NCBI GenBank assembly: GCA_965250245.1
Contig: OZ252296.1
Span: 3,968,001-4,032,000 of the forward strand
Direction: 5' to 3'
Length of the DNA: 64,000 nt
DNA from: JABDIP01 sp965250245
GTDB taxonomy: Bacteria; Pseudomonadota; Alphaproteobacteria; DSM-16000; Inquilinaceae
Shown: positions 1 through 10,869 of the stretch, in pieces
How the letters are laid out: every line of letters starts with the position of its first letter
How positions within the stretch are numbered: position 1 is the stretch's first letter
Made by a program: the position numbers and the translations under genes
Notes under the pieces: model-generated
The model's input: the letters and a program-made list of their open reading frames with translations, nothing else
Database searches by the model: none
Told to the model about the DNA's origin: nothing

Positions 1-531
1 GGCGGTGATTTCGGCCGGCGAGAACCGGCCGCGGACCAAGGCCACGACCCGGCCACGGACCTGCTCGGACGGGTCATGGGCCAGGCTGACCATCTCGGCG
101 ATGCCGAGACCGAGCCGGTCGAGCGCCGGGCTCTTCAGGATCTCGTCGCGCACCTCCCAGGCCGGGTCGGCGGACAGGCAGAAGCGCAGGAACTTCGCCG
201 TCTCGGCATCGCCCTCCTGCCAGGTCTGCAGCAGGTACTGGCATCCGGCGGCCCGCACCGCTGGGCTGGGATCGCCCTCGGCCAGGATACGGATGATCAG
301 GTGCTCACCGAGCCCGGCGAGGATCACCAGCAATTGGCGTCGGATGCCGGCGGACTGGCCAACATCGCCGTTTGCGAGAATGTCGGGCGCGGCCTGGCCA
401 CCGAGGATTGCCGTCAAAGCCCATGCCGCCCAGACCCGTTCGGCCCGATCGCCGCCCGTCAGAAGTCGGCGCAACGCGTCAGGATCAAGCTCGCGTACCG
501 CCTCGTAGGATCCATATGTCGCCACGGGCAC
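1..531 (-). CDS. HEAT-like repeat protein, partial (C-terminus beyond left edge)
   Basis: This minus-strand frame stays open to the left edge of the window. Its translation is rich in short amphipathic helical units (motifs such as ERVWAAWAL, PSPAVRAAGCQYLL and PSEQVRGRVVALVRG), which is the look of HEAT or Armadillo-type repeats. No catalytic motif is visible. It lies just downstream of the DUF2155 gene on the same strand and may be the last member of that operon. The start is uncertain: GTG at 531 and GTG at 525 are both possible, and the frame is open further upstream without an ATG. Plus-strand frames here have arginine- and proline-rich shadow composition. Function unknown. Confidence 0.5.
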   Translation of the reverse strand, partial: MPVATYGSYEAVRELDPDALRRLLTGGDRAERVWAAWALTAILGGQAAPDILANGDVGQSAGIRRQLLVILAGLGEHLIIRILAEGDPSPAVRAAGCQYLLQTWQEGDAETAKFLRFCLSADPAWEVRDEILKSPALDRLGLGIAEMVSLAHDPSEQVRGRVVALVRGRFSPAEITA

Positions 532-565
532 CCCCAATGCCCCACGGCGCAGGCATGCCGGGTCG

Positions 566-1060
566 CTAACGTCTCCTGGCCGCGGGTGGACGTTCCGGCA
601 CCGGCGGATCGTTCGGCAGCCGGTACCGTCTTGTTGCGCCGAAATCCTCGGGATCGGCGATGATCTGGTCGACGCAGCGCAGCACCCAGATGTCGAACAC
701 CGGGTGGTCGAGCGCGGAGACCGCCGGCGAGGACGAGAACATCCAGCCGGAGAAGACGCTGTGCCGGGCCTGGCCCGGCGGCGTGTCGGAAATCTCAAGG
801 AAGACCGCGTTCTCCGGCGTCTCCTCGGGCCGTGTCGAGCGGCAGGCGCGGACCACGAAATCGAGCGTGCCGAAGCTCGAGGCCTCGCCGACCTCGACCT
901 GCATGCGGGAGGTCTGGGCGGTGACCTTGTCCAACCCCTGCAGCACGGCAATCTGGCGATCGACGGTCGGACGCACGGCGCCAGCCGGTCCCGCCGACGC
1001 CATCGCGGCCAGTGCCAGGGCGGCGGCAATCCCGAAGGTCCATCTCATGTGTCTTGCCAT
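566..1060 (-). CDS. DUF2155 domain-containing exported protein
   Basis: The product has an N-terminal signal peptide (hydrophobic run at about residues 8-28) followed by a DUF2155 domain. The hallmark stretch VFSGWMFSSSPAVSALDHPV and the WVLRC segment near residues 110-135 identify the family, which is small, secreted and nearly restricted to alphaproteobacteria. Biochemical role is unknown. It follows mlaD closely. An upstream in-frame TTG overlaps the mlaD stop codon, but the ATG at 1060 gives a better signal peptide and was chosen. The gene order NDUFA12-mlaD-DUF2155 is a recurring alphaproteobacterial arrangement, so it is probably cotranscribed and may act at the envelope. Confidence 0.85.
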   Translation of the reverse strand: MARHMRWTFGIAAALALAAMASAGPAGAVRPTVDRQIAVLQGLDKVTAQTSRMQVEVGEASSFGTLDFVVRACRSTRPEETPENAVFLEISDTPPGQARHSVFSGWMFSSSPAVSALDHPVFDIWVLRCVDQIIADPEDFGATRRYRLPNDPPVPERPPAARRR

Positions 1061-1089
1061 CGCAATCCGTCGCGGGCCCAGGGCCGGGC

Positions 1090-1542
1090 TCAACCGCCGT
1101 CGCCCTGGGAGCCGAAGATGAAGCGGCCCAGCAGCTCTTCCAGATTGACCGGCGCCTGGGTGTATTCGATGGCGCCGCCGGGTGCGATCAGCTCCTCGTC
1201 GCCGCCCGGCTCGAGCCGCATGAACTTGCCGCCCAGAAGGCTCTCGCTGGCGATGATGGCGGCGGTGTCGATGGGCAGCTCGATGCTGTCATCGATGCTC
1301 ATGCGGACTTCCGCCAGGAAGGTCAGGGGATCGAGCTCATGGCCCGTCACGCTGCCGACCTTGACGCCGCTGATGCGCACGTCGCTGCCCACGGTGAGGC
1401 CCTCGATCGACGGGAACCGGGCGGTGACCTCATAGCCTTCGACGCTGCCGAGATCGGCGCTGGTATAGGCGAACACCAGGAAGAACAGCGCGACGACCAG
1501 GACCACGCCGCCCATCACGGTTTCGATCAAATTGCGGTGCAT
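1090..1542 (-). CDS. mlaD: MlaD-type MCE lipid-transport protein
   Basis: This is the periplasmic substrate-binding subunit of the Mla system, which moves phospholipids between outer and inner membrane. One N-terminal transmembrane helix (about residues 9-28) is followed by a single MCE domain. The typical stretch EGLTVGSDVRISGVKVGSV lies at about residues 47-65, and the hydrophobic tail VNLEELLGRFIFG fits the pore-forming C-terminus. The length of 150 residues matches the family. It sits between NDUFA12 and DUF2155 on the same strand with short gaps. The other Mla subunits (E, F, B, C) are not in this window, so the gene is encoded apart from them. Confidence 0.92.
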   Translation of the reverse strand: MHRNLIETVMGGVVLVVALFFLVFAYTSADLGSVEGYEVTARFPSIEGLTVGSDVRISGVKVGSVTGHELDPLTFLAEVRMSIDDSIELPIDTAAIIASESLLGGKFMRLEPGGDEELIAPGGAIEYTQAPVNLEELLGRFIFGSQGDGG

Positions 1543-1575
1543 GCGCTCTCCACTGTCCGCGCCGCCCCCTCGGAC

Positions 1576-1962
1576 TCAGGAGGGCGTCCAGGGCTGGTAG
1601 TCACCGGTCGCCGGCGCACGGGTGCCGCCCTTCTCGGTCGCCCCCGGCGGCCGGTAGGCGTCGCCGGTGCCGGTCAGGTTCGGCGTGTGCGCCTCCTGCC
1701 AGTCGCGGCGATAGGGGCTGGTCTCGCTCGGCAGGTCGGCCTGCTGGTGATGCAGCCATCCATGCCATTCCGGCGGCACCCGGCTGGCGTCGGAGAGGCC
1801 GCCATCGAAGACGACCCAGCGCCGTTCGCGTTTCCGGCCGGTCGAGCGGCGGTCGCGATAGTAGCGGTTGCCGAACGGGTCGGTCCCGACATGCTCGCCG
1901 CGCCGCCAGGTCACCCAGCGCAGGTAAAACCGGTAGCCCCATTCGGAGAAATTCCAGCCCAT
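1576..1962 (-). CDS. NADH:ubiquinone oxidoreductase subunit NDUFA12
   Basis: A 128-residue homologue of the mitochondrial complex I accessory subunit NDUFA12 (B17.2), a supernumerary subunit shared by alphaproteobacteria and mitochondria that stabilises the peripheral arm. Diagnostic features are the stretch GTDPFGNRYY near residue 25, RRWVVF and VPPEWHGWLHHQ near residue 60, and the proline/threonine-rich tail with GDYQPWTP. The start was set at the ATG at 1962 (MGWNFSEWGY), since the longer open frame upstream on this strand has low-complexity shadow composition. It is the first gene of the minus-strand set NDUFA12-mlaD-DUF2155 and is divergent from the EamA exporter gene. Confidence 0.93.
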   Translation of the reverse strand: MGWNFSEWGYRFYLRWVTWRRGEHVGTDPFGNRYYRDRRSTGRKRERRWVVFDGGLSDASRVPPEWHGWLHHQQADLPSETSPYRRDWQEAHTPNLTGTGDAYRPPGATEKGGTRAPATGDYQPWTPS

Positions 1963-2103
1963 GATCGATGAAGCGTCCGGAAGGAGTGTCTGAGATTCGG
2001 TCGGCAGGAATATGGCACCTGCCGCCGAACGCGTCCAGAATCCTAGGCATTCGCGACGCCCGGGCCTATAACCCGCTCTCCGGTCGCAACCTCCCGGTCC
2101 ACC

Positions 2104-2985
2104 ATGCCTGTCCTGAACCACCGCACCGGCCTCATGCTGGTCGTGCTGTCCGCCATCGGCTTTGCCGCCTCGCCCAGCCTGGCGCGGCTCGCCTATGAGG
2201 GCGGCAGCGATCCGGCGACGGCAGCCCTGTTCCGCTTCAGCGTCGGAACCGTCGTCCTGTTCGCGGCGCATCGGCTGCGCGGCGGCAGGCTGGCCATCGA
2301 CCGGCGGCTGGCATGGATCGGCCTGGGAACCGGCCTGCTCTATGCCGTCGAGTCGCTGGCCTATCTGTATGCGGTCCGGCTGATCCCGGTCAGCGTGACG
2401 GTGCTGGTGTTCTTCACCTTCCCGGTCTTCGTCGCGTTGCTGGTGCGGGTGATCGACAAGGTGCCGGTGACGCCGCTGAAGACCGTGTCGCTGGTGGCCG
2501 CCTTCGCCGGTGTCGCGCTGACCACCGGCGCCGCACCGCAGGCGCTGGACCCGATCGGCATCGGCCTCGCCCTGGTCGCCGCGATCGGCACCGCCGCATT
2601 CATCGTGCTGGGCGGGCAGATCACGCGGGCCCTGGGCAGTGTCGGCTTCGCGCTGATCGCCTTCACCGTGGCGACGGTGGTCTTCGGGACCTGGATCGTG
2701 CTGACCGGCGCGCTCAACCTGCCGGAAACCGCGCTCGGCTGGTTCGGCCTGGTCGGCGGATCGATGACCTTCGTGGCCGCGATCCTGTGCTTCTTCACCG
2801 CGCTGAAGGTGGTCGAGACGGTGAGCGCGACTCTGGTATCCAACCTCGAGCCGATCCTGGCGATCGCGATCGCCTATCTGGTGCTGGGCGAGATCCTGAC
2901 CCTGCCGCAGATGCTCGGCGGCGCCATCGTGGTGGCCGCGATCCTGCTGCCCAGCCTGGCCGGAAAGCGCACCGCCGCCGGCTGA
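2104..2985 (+). CDS. EamA (DMT-superfamily) exporter
   Basis: A 293-residue integral membrane protein with about ten hydrophobic segments arranged as two EamA repeats (roughly residues 9-140 and 150-285). Motifs such as PATAALFRFSVG in the first half and LVSNLEPILAIAIAYLVLGE in the second are typical of drug/metabolite transporters of the RhaT/YdcZ-like type. The second-repeat signature, an E in a loop followed by a conserved proline, is present. The family exports amino acids, nucleosides or other small metabolites in the cytoplasmic membrane. The substrate cannot be told from sequence, and the neighbours give no hint. Confidence 0.88.
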   Translation: MPVLNHRTGLMLVVLSAIGFAASPSLARLAYEGGSDPATAALFRFSVGTVVLFAAHRLRGGRLAIDRRLAWIGLGTGLLYAVESLAYLYAVRLIPVSVTVLVFFTFPVFVALLVRVIDKVPVTPLKTVSLVAAFAGVALTTGAAPQALDPIGIGLALVAAIGTAAFIVLGGQITRALGSVGFALIAFTVATVVFGTWIVLTGALNLPETALGWFGLVGGSMTFVAAILCFFTALKVVETVSATLVSNLEPILAIAIAYLVLGEILTLPQMLGGAIVVAAILLPSLAGKRTAAG

Positions 2986-3007
2986 GAACGGACCTGCCAG
3001 CACCGAG

Positions 3008-3057
3008 TGTTTCAGTGGCAATTCCGAAGTGTTTCAACGGGAAAGCTGCATGTTTCA
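3008..3057. promoter_or_regulatory. Three phased TGTTTCA direct repeats
   Basis: TGTTTCA occurs exactly at 3008, 3030 and 3051, so copies are 22 and 21 bp apart, or two helical turns each. The array lies 140-190 bp upstream of the DUF1127 gene in a stretch with lower GC than its surroundings. Such spacing is typical of operators for cooperatively bound activators. The binding protein is unknown. Confidence 0.5.
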
Positions 3058-3078
3058 GCCATCGGATTCCTGCAATGC

Positions 3079-3087
3079 TGCACTGCA
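3079..3087. promoter_or_regulatory. TGCACTGCA site, PhaR-like
   Basis: TGCACTGCA followed by an A-run lies upstream of the DUF1127 gene. The same core occurs next to the phasin promoter and upstream of the leucine-type dehydrogenase. It resembles the TGCRNYGCASMA motif reported for PhaR of Bradyrhizobium, though the position after the core is A here, not C or G. The assignment is an inference. Confidence 0.35.
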
Positions 3088-3195
3088 AAAATCGCTCTGG
3101 CGAGATGGGCTTGCCGGTCCAAACTATGGATCGAGCAAACAATTCGCCGGTCGGAGAAGTCCGCTTCGGACCGGCCTCTTCGAAGGAGCAATGCC

Positions 3196-3585
3196 ATGAG
3201 CGAGACCATCGAAACCATCAATCACCGGCTGGCCCGGATGAACATGTCGGCCGAGGAGCGCGCCCGCGCCATGCAGGCCGCCTATGTCGGTGAGGCGATC
3301 AGCGAGACCTTCGCCGCCATCGGCCGGTCCGTCGGCAGCCTGTACCGGCGCTGGCGCGAGTGGTCGGAGACCCGTCGTTCCATCGCCTATCTCGAGGGCC
3401 TGGACGAGCGCCTGCTGAACGATATCGGCCTCAGCCACGCCACCCTGGAAGAAGTGCTGCACCGCCCGGCCAACAAGCCGGAAGATGCCCACGCGGTTGC
3501 CACCGTCGGCGCCGTGGTCGCCAAGACCGCGCCGGCCCAGGCCGCCGCCAACCAGGACCATCCGGCCGAGCGGACCGCCGCCTAG
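3196..3585 (+). CDS. DUF1127 domain-containing protein
   Basis: A 129-residue protein. Its centre (about residues 45-85) holds the DUF1127 signature: an RRW segment followed by RRSIAYLEGLDERLLNDIGLS. DUF1127 proteins in alphaproteobacteria are small arginine-rich regulators, often RNA-associated and linked to stress and phosphate or carbon state, but this one has added N- and C-terminal extensions rich in alanine. The ATG at 3196 follows an AAGGAG ribosome site at a good distance. A long upstream region with phased repeats and a TGCACTGCA motif suggests tight regulation, and a strong terminator follows. Its target is unknown. Confidence 0.8.
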   Translation: MSETIETINHRLARMNMSAEERARAMQAAYVGEAISETFAAIGRSVGSLYRRWREWSETRRSIAYLEGLDERLLNDIGLSHATLEEVLHRPANKPEDAHAVATVGAVVAKTAPAQAAANQDHPAERTAA

Positions 3586-3638
3586 CGCGACACCCCGCAC
3601 CCGGGCCGCCTGAGCGGCCCGCGCATGCCCTTCGAAAG

Positions 3639-3667
3639 CCCCCGTCCGGCACACCGGCGGGGGTTTT
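3639..3667 (+). terminator. Rho-independent terminator after DUF1127 gene
   Basis: A GC-rich hairpin (arms CCCCCGTCCGG and CCGGCGGGGG, loop CACA, one unpaired base) is followed by TTTT. It lies about 50 bp after the DUF1127 stop codon and isolates that gene from nrdJ. Confidence 0.85.
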
Positions 3668-3685
3668 CGAGTCTTCGGGGTTTGG

Positions 3686-3701
3686 TTAACAAAGGGTTAA
3701 C
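3686..3701. promoter_or_regulatory. CtrA-type binding site
   Basis: The sequence matches TTAA-N7-TTAAC exactly (TTAA at 3686-3689, TTAAC at 3697-3701), the consensus of the alphaproteobacterial cell-cycle regulator CtrA. A further TTAAC half-site lies at 3726. It is about 180 bp upstream of nrdJ and 50 bp upstream of the NrdR-type box, suggesting cell-cycle control of deoxynucleotide synthesis. Confidence 0.6.
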
Positions 3702-3749
3702 GGGCGGACGGAAAAAATTTCCGCGTTAACCAATTTTGCCCTTCACCGA

Positions 3750-3765
3750 ACACCATATTTAGTGT
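3750..3765. promoter_or_regulatory. NrdR box upstream of nrdJ
   Basis: ACACCATATTTAGTGT is a 16-bp near-palindrome that fits the NrdR consensus (ACAC, AT-rich centre, GTGT). NrdR is the zinc/ATP-cone repressor of ribonucleotide reductase genes. The box covers a plausible -10 element (TATTTA), consistent with repression. A second box at the usual spacing was not clear. Confidence 0.7.
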
Positions 3766-3879
3766 CAGTATCCCTCCCCGCCACGACATCTATGGCATCC
3801 GCCAAGACGGCGACTGACATCGGCGGTTGACCTGGAGCCTTCGGGCGACTTCGCGAACACGTGTGTACAGGGGAGCAAC

Positions 3880-7617
<3,738 letters not shown>

Positions 7618-7676
7618 TCGACACCAAACCGTTCCGTGAGTTGCCGGACGGCGCGGGCCAGCCCCGCGCCGTTCGA

Positions 7677-7704
7677 TTGACCCCACAACCCTTCGGTGTA
7701 TCCT
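7677..7704 (+). promoter_or_regulatory. Promoter of first acylase gene
   Basis: TTGACC (7677) and TATCCT (7699) are separated by 16 bp. The second acylase gene has TTGACT, the same 16-bp spacing and TATTCT. Several flanking bases (CC-CAAC) are also shared, so the two promoters look like descendants of one. Confidence 0.5.
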
Positions 7705-7799
7705 GGTCGCAACAGTCCAAAAAGGACGATTGTCGCGGCCGCTGACGATGATCTGCCGCCCATCCCGGGCCGAGCGGCCGGCGTTCCAGGGAGGGTGTC

Positions 7800-10658
7800 A
7801 TGCGGATCCGTCTTTTCGTGCTTTCCATCCTTGCCGGTCTGGTCTTCGGTATGCCTGCCGGGGCGGACGATATCCGCTTCGAGATCGACCGGTTGGACAG
7901 CCGCGCCCGGATCATCCGGGACGCCGACGGCGTGGTGCATGTCTTCGCGCGGACAGAGCATGATCTGATCTTCCTGCAGGGCTGGGTGCATGCCCGCGAC
8001 CGGCTGTTCCAGATGGACACGCTGCGCCGCACGGCGAGCGGCACCCTGGCCGAACTGCTTGGCGACGGGGCGCTGGCGAGCGACGTGCAGCTCCGCACCT
8101 TCGGGCTCAGGCGGGCGGCGGAACGGGCGCTGGGCGTGTTGTCGCCCCAGTCACTGGCGGCGATCGACGCCTATGCCGCGGGGGTCAACGAATATGCCCT
8201 GGCCAATCCGCTGCCGCCGGAATACCTGGCGCTCGAGCTGACGACCTTCGAGCCCTGGACGGTCATCGACACGCTCGCCGTCGCCAAGCTGTTCGCCTTC
8301 AGCCTGTCCTTCGACCTGCAGGACGATATCGACCGCACGGTCGCGCTGCAGACCTACGTGGCGGTCGGCGACGCACTCGGCTTTGACGGCACCGCCCTGT
8401 TCTTCGAGGACGTCAACCGTTCCGCACCCTTCGACTCCGCCTCCACCATCCCGGACGCCAGTGTCGCGTCCGCCGCGTCGGCCTCGGCGCGATCGGCGGG
8501 ATCGCGTGCGGCGGCCATCGACGAAGGCATGGCCGACATGGCGCGCGACTATCTCGACCATCTGCGCGCCCTGCCGCATGTGGACCGGGTGGTGCGCGGC
8601 GATGACGATGATGGCGGCAGCAATGAATGGGCCATCAGCGGCGCCCTGACGGAGTCCGGCCGGCCGCTCCTGGCCAACGACCCGCATCTGACGCTGGATA
8701 CGCCGGCGATCTTCTATCCCATCCACCTGCGGGCGCCGCGCGCCGGCTTCGACGTGATCGGATCCAGCTTCCCTGGCGCGCCCTACGTCATCCTGGGCAA
8801 CAACCGCCGCCTGGCCTGGGGCGCGACGGTCAACCGGATGGACGCGACCGACGTGTTCCAGGAGACCATCGCCCCGGACCCGACATCATCGGCCAGGATC
8901 GGCATCGTCTATGACGATGCGGTCGAGCCGATCGTCCCGCTGCCGCAGGTCTTCCGGGTCAATCTGCTGGATGGCGTGCCAGACACCATCGTCCCGGTGC
9001 CGCCGGGCGGGCCGGTCCCGGAGGCGGTGCTGATCGTGCCCCGGCGCAACGAGGGGCCGATCTTCAGCTTGGATCTGGCGGCCGGGACGGCACTCAGCGT
9101 GATGTATACCGGCTTCAGCGGCACCCGCGAGATCGATGCGTTCCGCGGCTTCAACCTGGCCCGTGACCTGGACGATTTCGTCGATGCGGTGCAGAGCTTC
9201 GATGTCGGGTCGCAGAACTGGGCCGTTGCCGATGTGCGCGGCAACATCGCCCATTTCACCAGTGCGGAGATGCCGGTCCGGGCGGACCTGCAGGCCGGGC
9301 TCGTGGCCGGACTGCCGCCCTTCTTCATCCGCAATGGCTCGACCTCAAGCACCGACTGGCTGCCGGTCTCCAACCCGCAGCCGGCACAGTCTGTGCCGTT
9401 CGAGATCCTGCCCTTCGCCGAGATGCCGCAGATCATCAACCCGCCGGCCGGCTTCTTCGTCAACGCCAACAACGATCCGGCCGGGCTGACGCTGGACAAT
9501 GACCCGCTCAACCAGCTTCGGCCGGGCGGCGGCATCTTCTACCTGGAATCCCAATACAACCTCGGCCTGCGGGCCGGTCGCATCACCCGGCTGCTGCGGG
9601 ACAAGCTGGCCCTGGGGCCGCTCACCGCGGACGACATGCGCGAGATCCAGGCCGATGTGCAGCAGGCCGATGCGGTGGTGCTGGTGCCGTTCCTCCTGGA
9701 CGCCTTCGACGCCGCCGAGGACCCGGCCGCCGATCCGGCGCTGGCGGCCCTCGCGTCCGACCCGAGGATCGTCGAGGCCATCGATCGCCTGGCCGACTGG
9801 AACGGGGCCACCCCCACCGGGCTGGAGGAGGGCTGGGACGCCGCCGACGTGGATGGCATACGGTCGCCGCCGGGCCAGGCCGAGATCGATGCCAGCGTCG
9901 CCAACACGATCTACGCGATCTGGCGCGGCCGCGTGATCGCCAACACCATCGACGCCACCCTCGATCCCCTCGGGCTGCCGCGGCCTGGCCGGGAGCGCAC
10001 GCTGATCGCGCTTCGGCATTTCCTGGACACCTACCCGGCCAGCCAGGGTATCGGCGCCTCCGGCCTGGACTTCTTCCAGGTTCCCGGCGTCGCCGATGCC
10101 GAGACCGAGCGCGACATCCTGCTGCTGCGAAGCCTGTCGGAGGCCCTGGACCTGCTGGCCAGCGACGCCTTCGCCGACGCCTTCGGCAATTCCACCGACC
10201 AGGACGATTATCGCTGGGGCCGGCTGCACCGGATCGTGCTGGACAGCCCGCTGGGCGGCCCCTTCAGCCAGCCGCCCCAGCCGAGCGACCCCGTCGGCTT
10301 CGCCACCGATGGCGGCTACCAGACGGTCGATCCGGCCGACCATGCCCTGCGCGCCGACGACGATGGCGGCTTCATGTACGGGGCCGGCGCCAGCCGCCGC
10401 TACGTCGCCGATTTCGGCAGCCGCCGCCGGATCGAAGCCCGGTCCAGCCTGCCCGGCGGCCCCAGCGGCGACATCTTCAGCCCGTTCTTCGACACGCTGC
10501 TGGACCGCTGGCTGACCAACGACACCTACCCGCTGCGCCAGCGCCGCGCGGACATCTTCGACGGCGCGGTCGAGATCCTCACGGTGCGCCCGCCGCGGGA
10601 CGATGAGGACGATGAGGACGATGAAGACGACGATGATGACGGAGATGACGACGACTGA
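7800..10658 (+). CDS. Penicillin acylase family protein, copy 1 (Ser nucleophile)
   Basis: A 952-residue exported Ntn hydrolase of the penicillin G acylase/acyl-homoserine-lactone acylase family, which cleaves amide bonds of acylated small molecules after autocatalytic maturation. A signal peptide occupies about residues 1-22. The alpha-chain region has FLQGWVHARDRLFQMD near residue 56. The spacer ends before GG-SNEWAISG, with Ser 274 as the predicted new N-terminus and nucleophile of the beta chain. Conserved LLANDPHL and VILGNNRRLAWGATVN follow. The C-terminus is an Asp/Glu-only run of about 20 residues encoded by a 9-bp DNA repeat. GGGAGGG precedes the ATG. A paralogue follows directly. 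The substrate is unknown; beta-lactam, N-acyl-homoserine lactone or acyl-amino-acid cleavage are all possible. Confidence 0.88.
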   Translation: MRIRLFVLSILAGLVFGMPAGADDIRFEIDRLDSRARIIRDADGVVHVFARTEHDLIFLQGWVHARDRLFQMDTLRRTASGTLAELLGDGALASDVQLRTFGLRRAAERALGVLSPQSLAAIDAYAAGVNEYALANPLPPEYLALELTTFEPWTVIDTLAVAKLFAFSLSFDLQDDIDRTVALQTYVAVGDALGFDGTALFFEDVNRSAPFDSASTIPDASVASAASASARSAGSRAAAIDEGMADMARDYLDHLRALPHVDRVVRGDDDDGGSNEWAISGALTESGRPLLANDPHLTLDTPAIFYPIHLRAPRAGFDVIGSSFPGAPYVILGNNRRLAWGATVNRMDATDVFQETIAPDPTSSARIGIVYDDAVEPIVPLPQVFRVNLLDGVPDTIVPVPPGGPVPEAVLIVPRRNEGPIFSLDLAAGTALSVMYTGFSGTREIDAFRGFNLARDLDDFVDAVQSFDVGSQNWAVADVRGNIAHFTSAEMPVRADLQAGLVAGLPPFFIRNGSTSSTDWLPVSNPQPAQSVPFEILPFAEMPQIINPPAGFFVNANNDPAGLTLDNDPLNQLRPGGGIFYLESQYNLGLRAGRITRLLRDKLALGPLTADDMREIQADVQQADAVVLVPFLLDAFDAAEDPAADPALAALASDPRIVEAIDRLADWNGATPTGLEEGWDAADVDGIRSPPGQAEIDASVANTIYAIWRGRVIANTIDATLDPLGLPRPGRERTLIALRHFLDTYPASQGIGASGLDFFQVPGVADAETERDILLLRSLSEALDLLASDAFADAFGNSTDQDDYRWGRLHRIVLDSPLGGPFSQPPQPSDPVGFATDGGYQTVDPADHALRADDDGGFMYGAGASRRYVADFGSRRRIEARSSLPGGPSGDIFSPFFDTLLDRWLTNDTYPLRQRRADIFDGAVEILTVRPPRDDEDDEDDEDDDDDGDDDD

Positions 10659-10756
10659 GCCGATGAAAAGGGGGGTTGGCACCCGACCCCTCACCACTCA
10701 TTTGCTTTCGGTAAGTCTCATTAAGTGATTGGAAACGCGCTGCGAAGACCGGTAGG

Positions 10757-10784
10757 TTGACTCCGCAACTGACGGGCGTATTCT
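10757..10784 (+). promoter_or_regulatory. Promoter of second acylase gene
   Basis: TTGACT (10757) and TATTCT (10779) are separated by 16 bp, in an AT-rich intergenic stretch. It parallels the promoter before copy 1, implying that the duplication included the promoter and that each copy is transcribed independently. Confidence 0.5.
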
Positions 10785-10869
10785 TCTCGAATAATACAAT
10801 AATATTTATTTGCCCGGGTCGCTGTGACCCGCGTTCGGACACTGCGGCCCCACTTTTGGGGAGGGGGTC

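Noticed and set aside
1576..3021. 481-codon minus-strand frame taken as one long protein
   Set aside because: Only the last 128 codons (NDUFA12) are real; the rest lies opposite the EamA gene and is His/Asp/Arg-rich shadow.
3586..3879. Possible cobalamin riboswitch upstream of the B12-dependent reductase
   Set aside because: No B12-box-like conserved element was seen; the region is explained by a terminator, a CtrA site and an NrdR box.
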